From an uncultured delta proteobacterium (lineage in GTDB: Bacteria > Desulfobacterota > Syntrophia > Syntrophales > Smithellaceae): DNA of 58,366 nt. Every line of letters begins with the position of its first letter. The first letter of the stretch is position 1. Of the stretch, positions 8,046 through 14,978 are shown piece after piece. The notes under the pieces were generated by a model. That model had not been told where the DNA came from. It was given only the letters and a program-made list of their open reading frames with translations, and ran no database searches. Made by a program: the position numbers and the translations under genes. The stretch spans positions 1 through 58,366 of the forward strand of contig CAIVQG010000033.1 in the NCBI GenBank assembly GCA_903907985.1. Reading direction: 5' to 3'.

Positions 8046-8810
8046 GTGGATACATCCTATTTATCATTGGAAGGGAAAGTAGCAGTTGTTACCGGAGGGA
8101 GCCGGGGCATTGGTGAGGCTATAGCATTGGTTTTTGCTGATGCGGGAGCCGATGTGGCTATTTGCAGCCGTAAACTGGAAGATCTGGAAAAGGTTGCTGT
8201 GAAAATCAGGGCCATGGGACGTAAAGCCCTTGCCGTGCCTATGCACAACCGGGAAATAGACAGTGTAAAGAGCGGAGTTGAAGCTATCATCAAAGAATTC
8301 GGGCGGATTGATATTCTGGTGAATAATGCGGCCACCAATCCCGGCATGGGATACCTCGTTGATATGGACGAGAAAATGTATGACCAGATCATGGTCACCA
8401 ATCTAAAAGGCTATACCATAATGAGCCAGTTAGTCGGCAAGATTATGCGCGAGCAGAAGAGCGGCAATATAGTTAATGTCTCTTCTGTCGGCGGTGTGAC
8501 CCCGGATAAAGGTTTGGGATTGTATTGTATCAGTAAGGCAGGCATCGGTATGCTGACTCGCGCCATGGCCAAGGAAATGGGCGAATTCGGTGTGCGTGTG
8601 AACTGTCTCGCCCCGGGCGTGACAAGGACTAAATTCAGCAAGGCTCTCTGGAGCAACGAAGAGCTGATGAAGGTGGAAATGGCTCATATGCCGATTAAAC
8701 GTGTTGCAGAGCCGGTAGAAATGGGTCGTATAGCATTATTCCTTGCATCGGAGGCATCGGCATACATGACGGGACAGATTCTTGTTGCGGACGGTGGCGG
8801 ATCGATCTAA
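8046..8810 (+). CDS. Short-chain dehydrogenase/reductase (SDR)
   Basis: NAD(P)-dependent alcohol/ketone oxidoreductase of the classical SDR family, 254 residues. The cofactor motif TGGSRGIG is near residue 17, NNAA near 95, and the catalytic Ser and YCISK (YxxxK) near 145-165. The start codon is GTG at 8046, 7 nt after AAGGAG. It is the first gene after the sigma-54 promoter, which suggests a role as 3-hydroxyacyl-CoA or related hydroxy-intermediate dehydrogenase for the substrate of this operon (inference). The substrate is unknown. Confidence 0.88.
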   Translation: MDTSYLSLEGKVAVVTGGSRGIGEAIALVFADAGADVAICSRKLEDLEKVAVKIRAMGRKALAVPMHNREIDSVKSGVEAIIKEFGRIDILVNNAATNPGMGYLVDMDEKMYDQIMVTNLKGYTIMSQLVGKIMREQKSGNIVNVSSVGGVTPDKGLGLYCISKAGIGMLTRAMAKEMGEFGVRVNCLAPGVTRTKFSKALWSNEELMKVEMAHMPIKRVAEPVEMGRIALFLASEASAYMTGQILVADGGGSI

Positions 8811-8996
8811 TTGAAGTGTACAAGGTGATGTGTTTATCAGAAGGAATTCCCTGTTTATTGTCGCGGTAATTCCAGACTGAAAACAGGGTGATCGATTGGA
8901 AAAACGGCCCGTCTGCGGGTCGGCAGTCCCCATTTGGGGAAATCAGATCATCAAAATAACCCGTGAAGGGTAAAAAATCAGGAGGTATAAATTACA
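8811..8996. other. Intergenic with two small hairpins
   Basis: Contains a CCCG/CGGG-type small stem around 8904-8920 and a TCCCC-ATTT-GGGGA stem-loop at about 8927-8941, then the ribosome site AGGAGG of the next gene. There is no T-run. The hairpins may tune expression between the SDR gene and the gene at 8997. No promoter is obvious. Confidence 0.4.
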
Positions 8997-10439
8997 ATGG
9001 GCTTAATGACAGCAGATCAATATAGAGAGAGTTTAAACGACGGCAGGGTCGTCTATTACAAGGGCAAGAAGATCGATAATGTGCTTAAGGATCCAGATAT
9101 CCTGGCCTGTGTCAATACGGTGGCCGTGGATTATGAAATGGCTCACGATCCGCAGTACAAGGACCTGGCGCTTGTTTACGATGAAGAACTCAAGGAAAAT
9201 ATCAGCAGGTACAATCATATTCCCAAAAACGGCCAGGACCTGTTGAAGCATCTGGAACTTATCATCAAGGCAACGGAACTGGGTGAAGGCTACATTCCCC
9301 TGGCTCACGATATCGGCGCCGATGCCATGAACGCCATTGCCATTACCGCCAGAACGATGGGCGAGGCCGGCAAAGAGTATGCCGCACGCATCGAAAATTA
9401 TCGAACGTACCTGAAGAAGACGGATAAGTGTGTTGTAGCAGGAGTTACCGATGTAAAAGGTGACCGGCATCTTAAACCTTCCGACCCTGGTCAGGCGCAT
9501 CCTGACTTTCAGGTTCGTCTGGTAAGTAAAGATGATAAAGGGATTATCGTCCGGGGCGCCAAGGTTCACATAACTGGAGCCGCCTACTGCAACGAATTCT
9601 TCGTTATTCCCTGCAAGGCCATGAGCGGCCCCGAGGAAGCTCCCTACGCTGTTGCATTTGCCATTCAGGCCAACGCGAAGGGTGTCCGGCAGATCATCCG
9701 TCCGTTCCATGGCCGGATCAGTCAGGATGAATTCCCGCTGTCAAACATGGAAAGAAAAATGCATACGGATTCCCTGATTATCTTCGACGATGTTTTTGTA
9801 CCGTGGGACAGAGTATTCCTGTGCGGCGAGTGGAAGTTTGCAGCGACGATGGTTTACAACTTCGCTCTGATGCATCGCCGAACTGGTTGCGCTTATCGCA
9901 TACCCATGAGCGAACAGTTATTGGGTATTGCCCAGGCTATTGCCGAATATAACGGCATTGCCGATGCCCCTCACGTCAAGGAAAAGATCACCGAGATCGT
10001 GATTTATCTGGAAACGCTCAATGCACTGTCGAGGTCGGCCTGTCTGGATTTTGTGGATCATGCCGGTATTCCCGTTCCCAATCCCATCACCACGAACATT
10101 GCCAAGTACCATTTTGCGCACAACTACCACAAGATTGTCGAGATCATTCAGGATCTTTCCGGCGGGCTTCTGGTGACCGCTCCGACCTACAGAGACTGGA
10201 TGAATCCCGAAACGCACGATGATATTGATAAATATCTTAAGGCCAATCCAAAAGTTTCCACGGAGAATAGATTGAGAATGTTTGACCTCATTCGACGGTT
10301 GACCGCAGGCGACTTGGAAACTATTTGTCTCCATGGCGAAGGTTCTCCTTTTGCGGAAAGAATGACCATTCTCATGGAAGCGAGGAAGGTCATTGCCCGG
10401 TGCAAGAAGCTTGCTGAGGAAATGGCTGGTATTAAATAA
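8997..10439 (+). CDS. HpaB/AbfD-family flavoprotein (4-hydroxybutyryl-CoA dehydratase-like), cluster ligands incomplete
   Basis: A 480-residue member of the family holding 4-hydroxyphenylacetate 3-monooxygenase and 4-hydroxybutyryl-CoA dehydratase/vinylacetyl-CoA isomerase. The N-terminus MTADQYRESL, the segment ITDPKGDR-like VTDVKGDR, and HGAGSP-like HGEGSP near the end all resemble the dehydratase. In that enzyme Cys99, Cys103, His292 and Cys299 bind the [4Fe-4S] cluster. Here His293 and Cys298 are plausible counterparts, but the first two positions are Pro101 and Asp105. It may therefore lack the cluster and act as a flavin-only isomerase, dehydratase or dehydrogenase on a CoA ester. AGGAGG precedes the ATG. 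It belongs to the beta-oxidation operon, so an acyl-CoA substrate is likely (inference). Confidence 0.75.
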   Translation: MGLMTADQYRESLNDGRVVYYKGKKIDNVLKDPDILACVNTVAVDYEMAHDPQYKDLALVYDEELKENISRYNHIPKNGQDLLKHLELIIKATELGEGYIPLAHDIGADAMNAIAITARTMGEAGKEYAARIENYRTYLKKTDKCVVAGVTDVKGDRHLKPSDPGQAHPDFQVRLVSKDDKGIIVRGAKVHITGAAYCNEFFVIPCKAMSGPEEAPYAVAFAIQANAKGVRQIIRPFHGRISQDEFPLSNMERKMHTDSLIIFDDVFVPWDRVFLCGEWKFAATMVYNFALMHRRTGCAYRIPMSEQLLGIAQAIAEYNGIADAPHVKEKITEIVIYLETLNALSRSACLDFVDHAGIPVPNPITTNIAKYHFAHNYHKIVEIIQDLSGGLLVTAPTYRDWMNPETHDDIDKYLKANPKVSTENRLRMFDLIRRLTAGDLETICLHGEGSPFAERMTILMEARKVIARCKKLAEEMAGIK

Positions 10440-10458
10440 TTAAATTAACATTGGCTGA

Positions 10459-10492
10459 CGGATGCGGCGACCGTAAATGGTGGTCGCATCCG
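10459..10492 (+). repeat. Intergenic hairpin within operon 2
   Basis: GGATGCGGCGACC pairs with GGTGGTCGCATCC across a 6-nt loop, a 13-bp stem with one mismatch and one G-T pair. It lies 20 nt after the HpaB-like gene. No T-run follows, so it is more likely an RNA-processing or stabilising element than a terminator. Confidence 0.5.
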
Positions 10493-10570
10493 GAAGGCCA
10501 GGTGTTCTTGGCGGGGCTGATTTGAAGGAGCATTAGAAAACAAGAATGGCCCGTGTCAAAAATTTTTCTC

Positions 10571-10588
10571 GTCACTTTTAAAAGTGAC
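10571..10588. promoter_or_regulatory. 18-bp perfect palindrome upstream of the flavin oxidoreductase
   Basis: GTCACTTTTAAAAGTGAC is its own reverse complement over all 18 bp. It ends 18 bp before the chosen ATG at 10607. A perfect dyad of this size in an operon gap looks like the operator of a dimeric regulator; no matching second copy was seen in the window. It supports the later start of the next gene, because the longer frame would have to encode it. Confidence 0.55.
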
Positions 10589-10606
10589 AGCAATAAAGGA
10601 CAAATT

Positions 10607-11515
10607 ATGGTGTCCCGAATTTCAACAGAATTCACGGCTATGATGGGAATTCGTTATCCAATCATCGGGGCGCCAATGTTTTTGGTATCATATGAAGAAC
10701 TAGTGGTCGGCGTCTGCAATGCCGGAGGATTGGGGATGCTTCCCCTGCCGAATTACCGCACGACGGAACAGTTGCGGCAGGCCATGGAAATCATCCGTTC
10801 CCAAACGGAGGCGCCGGTGGGTGTTAATATTCATCTCTCCGGGAAGTTTCCCTGGCAGGAACAACTCTCCATCTGCCTCGATTACGGTGTTAAATTTTTC
10901 ATTACATCTCTGGGAGATCCCCGCCTGATTCTGGATGCCGTGCATGCCCGCGGGGGATTGGTTTTTGCTGATGTAGTTTCCCTGGCCCAGGGGCTCAAAG
11001 CCCGCGAGGGCGGCTTAGATGGTTTGGTTGCTGTAGGGGCAGGGGCAGGGGGGCATGGCGGTCGGGTGTCAACACTGATCCTCGTGCCCTATCTTCGGGA
11101 GAATATCGGACTGCCTGTTATTGCGGCCGGTGGAATCAGTACCGGCGCGCAAATGGCCGCAGCTATTGCCTGCGGCGCCTGTGCGGTGATAGTGGGGACG
11201 CGGTTTGTCGCCACACCAGAATCCCGTGCTTCTGAGCCTTATAAACAGGCGCTTATCGATACTGATCCCGATGGGATCATCTGCACGAACCGGGTAACGG
11301 GAAATCCGGCAAACTGGATCGCTGCAAGTATCGCGGATATGGAAGAGAGGCCGCCGCTGACGTCGAAAAAGTGGCTTGATTTTTGGAGTGCCGGGCAGAG
11401 TGTCGCCCAGGTGCAAGACATTAAACCGGCGGCACAGATTGTCGCCGAAATGGTAGCTGAATATTGCGAAACGTGCCGGCGGCTGCCGGGCACGTTGGTG
11501 TCAGACGAATTGTGA
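10607..11515 (+). CDS. Nitronate monooxygenase / FabK-like FMN oxidoreductase
   Basis: TIM-barrel flavoprotein of the 2-nitropropane dioxygenase/enoyl-ACP reductase II family, 302 residues from the ATG at 10607 (AAAGGA upstream). The frame is open to 10553, but that would run through the perfect palindrome at 10571-10588. Family marks: GIRYPIIGAPMF at the N-terminus, and GAGAGGHGG, the FMN phosphate loop containing the conserved His. Family members oxidise nitronates or reduce enoyl thioesters with NAD(P)H. In a beta-oxidation operon, a 2-enoyl-CoA reductase or flavin-dependent CoA-ester role is plausible but unproven. The Glu that usually precedes AGGH is an Ala here. Confidence 0.75.
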   Translation: MVSRISTEFTAMMGIRYPIIGAPMFLVSYEELVVGVCNAGGLGMLPLPNYRTTEQLRQAMEIIRSQTEAPVGVNIHLSGKFPWQEQLSICLDYGVKFFITSLGDPRLILDAVHARGGLVFADVVSLAQGLKAREGGLDGLVAVGAGAGGHGGRVSTLILVPYLRENIGLPVIAAGGISTGAQMAAAIACGACAVIVGTRFVATPESRASEPYKQALIDTDPDGIICTNRVTGNPANWIAASIADMEERPPLTSKKWLDFWSAGQSVAQVQDIKPAAQIVAEMVAEYCETCRRLPGTLVSDEL

Positions 11516-11534
11516 TCATGTAAGGAGGTCAACC

Positions 11535-12719
11535 ATGAGTAAACTGAAAGGTAAGGTGGCGTTTATCGGCATTGGCGAAGTGCCTACGGGACGCTTCCCG
11601 GAGACAGCGGCGATCTATCATGCGATAGAATCCGCTAAGCTGGCGATACGTGATGCGGGGATAAACAAGGATGAGATTGATTATGTGCTGCCTTGTGCGG
11701 CGTTGTTCAGTCCGCAGTTCAATACGGAGCTGGTGACCTGCCGGATTGTGGAAGAGCTGGGGCTGAAGAATGTGAAGAAGAACTGCCAGATATTTGCGGG
11801 TGGTTCGAGCAGTACCTGCGCGACGGATATAGCGGCGAGCCTGATCAACAGTGGCTCGGCCTCGACTATTTTATTTGTTCATGCTGATCGTCTGGGGACA
11901 GGAGTGAGTCTTCAGGGTGGCATTGATCTTTTTTCCACAGCTGGGATTTCATCGGAATGGGAAGTGCCGTACGGTCAGCACTATTCTTCCATAGCGGCGC
12001 TGTCCACAATGCGTTACAAGCATGAGACGGGATGCACGGATGAGCAACTGGCGGCGGTCTGTGTGTCGAACCGGAAATGGGCAGAGCTCAATCCGAACGC
12101 GTTTTTCCGGAAGCCTTTGACGCTGGAAGAGGTGATGGCATCCAAGATGCTGTCAACGCCGTTGCGGGCAAAAATGTCGAATATGCTTTTCGATGGCGGC
12201 TGTGCTTTTATTATCACGTCGGCGGAGCGTGCCCGGGCTGTTACTCAGAAGCCGGTGTATCTGCTGGGTGAGGGAGGTGTGGTGACGCACTTTGTGTTTT
12301 CCCAGGAGCCGGATGTGTCACGTTTCGGCTGGGCGCGAGCGGGGAAGGCCGCGTTTGAGATGGCGGGGCTTAAGCCACAGGACATGGATATTGCGGAGAT
12401 TTATGATTCCTATCCCATCTATCAGATGATCGGATTTGAAGAGCTGGGCTTTGCCAAGCGCGGCGAGGGTGGCGAGATGTTCCTCAAGGGTGATACGTGG
12501 CCCGGTGGTAAGATGCCGACGACGACCAATGGCGGGATGCTGTCGCAGGGTCATACGGGAGCAGGTGGCGCCTGCGCTCTAATAGTGGAGACGGTGCGTC
12601 AGCTGATGGGCAAAGCCGGAGATCGTCAGGTAAAGGATGCGAAATTCGCCGTGGAAACGGCTGTTGGAGGAACCTACATGGATGCCCAGGTGACAATTCT
12701 GGGAACAGAGATTCCGTAG
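11535..12719 (+). CDS. Thiolase-like protein (SCP-x/Ltp2 type) lacking thiolase cysteines
   Basis: A 394-residue thiolase-superfamily protein of the lipid-transfer/SCP-x branch. The segment that carries the nucleophilic Cys in thiolases (C-A-S-G-L) reads GSSST around residues 90-94, so the Cys is a Gly at residue 90; a Cys95 lies further on. The C-terminal Cys-Gly loop reads AVGGTYMDAQ, also without Cys. The His motif is kept as GQGHTGAGG-like SQGHTGAGG. It sits directly before a DUF35 gene and a MaoC gene. This order matches the Ltp2-DUF35 retro-aldolase of steroid side-chain breakdown and resembles the thiolase-DUF35 pair BbsB-BbsA of toluene degradation. A carbon-carbon lyase without a covalent acyl-enzyme is a fair guess. 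AAGGAGG precedes the ATG. Confidence 0.8.
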   Translation: MSKLKGKVAFIGIGEVPTGRFPETAAIYHAIESAKLAIRDAGINKDEIDYVLPCAALFSPQFNTELVTCRIVEELGLKNVKKNCQIFAGGSSSTCATDIAASLINSGSASTILFVHADRLGTGVSLQGGIDLFSTAGISSEWEVPYGQHYSSIAALSTMRYKHETGCTDEQLAAVCVSNRKWAELNPNAFFRKPLTLEEVMASKMLSTPLRAKMSNMLFDGGCAFIITSAERARAVTQKPVYLLGEGGVVTHFVFSQEPDVSRFGWARAGKAAFEMAGLKPQDMDIAEIYDSYPIYQMIGFEELGFAKRGEGGEMFLKGDTWPGGKMPTTTNGGMLSQGHTGAGGACALIVETVRQLMGKAGDRQVKDAKFAVETAVGGTYMDAQVTILGTEIP

Positions 12720-12738
12720 GATGAAAGGAGATACGAAG

Positions 12739-13164
12739 ATGGATACACCCGTAAAACCAAAACCGGTTCCCGTAGTCAATCCCTGGGCGAAGCCCTTTTG
12801 GGATGCTGCCCGGGAAGATAAGCTGGTGATTCAGCATTGCAAGGACTGTGGCTCGAATATTTTTTATCCGCGGATTGCCTGTCCGAATTGTTTTTCGGAT
12901 AATGTGGAGTGGATTCAGGCGTCGGGAAAAGCGACCGTTTATACCTACACGGTGGTGGAGAGCAATCCCCCGTCGGCTTTTATTGTCGACCTTCCGTATG
13001 TGGTAGCGGTGGTCAAACTGGCGGAAGGGGTTCAGATGTTGAGCAATATAGTGGGTTGCAAGCCGGAGGATGTGCGTTGCGACATGCCTGTGGAGGTGGT
13101 GTTCGAGACGCTCAACGAGGAATTTAAGCTTCCCAAGTTCCGTCCCGTGAGTAAGCCGTTGTAG
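12739..13164 (+). CDS. DUF35 OB-fold zinc-finger protein, partner of the thiolase-like protein
   Basis: A 141-residue protein with a rubredoxin-like zinc ribbon, Cys34-x2-Cys37 and Cys48-x2-Cys51, followed by an OB-fold (ATVYTYTVVE onward). DUF35 proteins bind thiolase-fold partners and hold the CoA end of the substrate. ATG 12739 is chosen because GGAG lies 8 nt upstream; the earlier ATG at 12721 has the ribosome site inside the coding sequence. It starts 19 nt after the thiolase-like gene, as expected for the two subunits of one complex. Confidence 0.85.
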   Translation: MDTPVKPKPVPVVNPWAKPFWDAAREDKLVIQHCKDCGSNIFYPRIACPNCFSDNVEWIQASGKATVYTYTVVESNPPSAFIVDLPYVVAVVKLAEGVQMLSNIVGCKPEDVRCDMPVEVVFETLNEEFKLPKFRPVSKPL

Positions 13165-13287
13165 AAGATAACTAGGTCGTTTAAATGGCACGACGGCATA
13201 AGGATCCGTAACGTAGTGGTCAAGAAAATAACATTTATTATGTAACGGCTCCTAAATAGGGAACTGATATTTTAAGGAGAGTCAACG

Positions 13288-13743
13288 ATGACGCAGAAAT
13301 ATTACGAAGATTTTGATATCGGGTTTAATTTCAAGACGCTGTCCATTACGGTGACGGAAACACATGTGGTAAACTGGGCCGGTCTGACAATGGATTTTTA
13401 CCCTCTGCATATGGACAGTGAGTATTGTGCGAAGACAGTATTCAAGGAGCGGATCGCCCATGGTCCTTTGATTTTCGGAATGGCCGTTGGTATGGTTGGT
13501 CTGGCGAAGGTGGAGGGCAGTTCGATCATCGCCTGGATGGGCGTTGACAAAATGAGGATGTTGGCCCCGGTCAAGTTCGGGGACACGATTACTGTTCATG
13601 TGGAAGTAGTGGAGCGGAAGGAAACGAGTAAGCCGTCGCAGGGATTGCAGACTTGGCGCTATACGATTAAGAACCAGCGCGACGAGGCCGTCATGGTTCT
13701 CGATATGAAGTTTCTCATGCACCGGAAGGTTGCAAACGCCTGA
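13288..13743 (+). CDS. MaoC-like (R)-hydratase, hot-dog fold
   Basis: A 151-residue single hot-dog domain. The hydratase-2 catalytic pair is seen as Asp36 and His41 (D-x4-H in MDFYPLH), followed by ERIAHGPL, which is typical of MaoC dehydratases. These enzymes hydrate trans-2-enoyl-CoA to the (R)-3-hydroxyacyl-CoA. AAGGAG precedes the ATG. In steroid-degrading bacteria a MaoC hydratase forms a complex with a DUF35 protein and feeds a thiolase-like aldolase; the same three gene types are adjacent here. The 123-bp gap before it holds nothing distinctive. Confidence 0.85.
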   Translation: MTQKYYEDFDIGFNFKTLSITVTETHVVNWAGLTMDFYPLHMDSEYCAKTVFKERIAHGPLIFGMAVGMVGLAKVEGSSIIAWMGVDKMRMLAPVKFGDTITVHVEVVERKETSKPSQGLQTWRYTIKNQRDEAVMVLDMKFLMHRKVANA

Positions 13744-13802
13744 TCGATTCGGCTTGACCACTTGGGGAAGGCCGAACTGAAATCTTCGGGAGGAGATCTA
13801 AA

Positions 13803-14951
13803 GTGGATTTTAATTTTACAGATAAACAGAATGCATTGCGCGACAAGGTGCGGGGATATGTTGATGCTAATATTACCCCGGCCGTGATCCGAGAAATTGA
13901 AGAAAAGGATGAATTTCCCCATGATCTGGTGAAGAAATTCTGTGATCTGGGTCTGGCCAAAGTAAATATACCTGAGGCTTACGGCGGCCTGGGCGGAGAC
14001 ATTGTAGACCTGATGATCGTCTTTGAGGAGATCGCCAAAAAACTTCCGGTATTGTGCTGGAACCTGGGCAACATCCTCTTGTATGGCAATGAAATTATCG
14101 GAGTGAACGGTAATCAGGAACAAAAGGATGAATTCCTGCCGAAACTGGCCCGGGGCGAAATCATGTTCAGTTTTGCCATTACGGAACCGAATGCCGGGTC
14201 CGATGCCGCCAGTATTAAAACGCGGGCATTTTTCGATAACGGTCATTATGTGATCAATGGCGGCAAGATGTTCATTACCGGTGCGGGTGTTTCGACCTAT
14301 GCGGTGACGTTTGCCCGGACGGCCGAATCGAAATACGGTGGCATCACGTCCTTTATCGTTGACAAGACTCTGGAAGGCTACAGCGCTAAAAACATCAAAA
14401 AGCTCGGTTTTCACGGCTCCAATACCTGTGAAGTGGTTTATGACAACGTTCGGGTGTTGCCGCGTTTCATTCTGGGCGGCGAAGAAAAGGGACTTAACAA
14501 CGGCTGGAAGCAGGAGATGAAGCTTTTGAATCAGGAACGCCTGGTCCTGTCTTCCATGACACTGGGGATGGCGCAGGCCTCGTTCGATGAGGCGCTGAAG
14601 TTCGCCCGCGAGAAGATGAAACGGACGAGTCCGTCGACGGATGTGCAGTCCATTCAGCACGACATCGCTGAAATGGCGTCCGAGCTCGAGGCGATGAAGG
14701 TACTGGCCTATAGCACCGCCTGGAAAGAGGCTCAGGGATTGGACCCGGTTCGGGAAACCTCTATGACCAAGTACTTCTGCGCCGAAACGGCCAAGCACAT
14801 TATCATGAAGGGCATGAACGTTCTGGGTGAGAACGGCGCTTCGATGGACTACGATATGCAGAGAAATCTGAGAGAAATTCTTATTTTTTCTATCGGCGGC
14901 GGTACTTCACAGATACAGAAGAACATCATCTGCAAGACGTTCGGACTGTAA
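13803..14951 (+). CDS. Acyl-CoA dehydrogenase
   Basis: FAD-dependent alpha,beta-desaturase of acyl-CoA, 382 residues, with a GTG start at 13803 behind GGGAGGAG. N-terminal helices, the middle-domain motif FAITEPNAGSDAASI and the C-terminal MNVLGENGASMDY are canonical. The usual catalytic Glu (YEGTSE) is replaced: the segment reads IGGGTSQIQ. A Glu is present in QERLVL in helix G, the position used by isovaleryl-CoA-type enzymes. The usual RxQFGxPI FAD/ligand motif has degenerated to KRTSPSTDVQ. Substrate unknown; electrons would pass to an ETF not found in this window. Confidence 0.88.
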   Translation: MDFNFTDKQNALRDKVRGYVDANITPAVIREIEEKDEFPHDLVKKFCDLGLAKVNIPEAYGGLGGDIVDLMIVFEEIAKKLPVLCWNLGNILLYGNEIIGVNGNQEQKDEFLPKLARGEIMFSFAITEPNAGSDAASIKTRAFFDNGHYVINGGKMFITGAGVSTYAVTFARTAESKYGGITSFIVDKTLEGYSAKNIKKLGFHGSNTCEVVYDNVRVLPRFILGGEEKGLNNGWKQEMKLLNQERLVLSSMTLGMAQASFDEALKFAREKMKRTSPSTDVQSIQHDIAEMASELEAMKVLAYSTAWKEAQGLDPVRETSMTKYFCAETAKHIIMKGMNVLGENGASMDYDMQRNLREILIFSIGGGTSQIQKNIICKTFGL

Positions 14952-14978
14952 AAATCGAAAAAGGGAGGATATCAATAC

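Noticed and set aside
8997-10439. Assignment as genuine 4-hydroxybutyryl-CoA dehydratase
   Set aside because: Two of four expected cluster ligands are missing, so the specific name is not supported.
10546-10581. Possible 11-residue leader peptide before the flavin oxidoreductase
   Set aside because: The ATG lies too far from GGAG, and the peptide has no codon pattern that would suggest attenuation.
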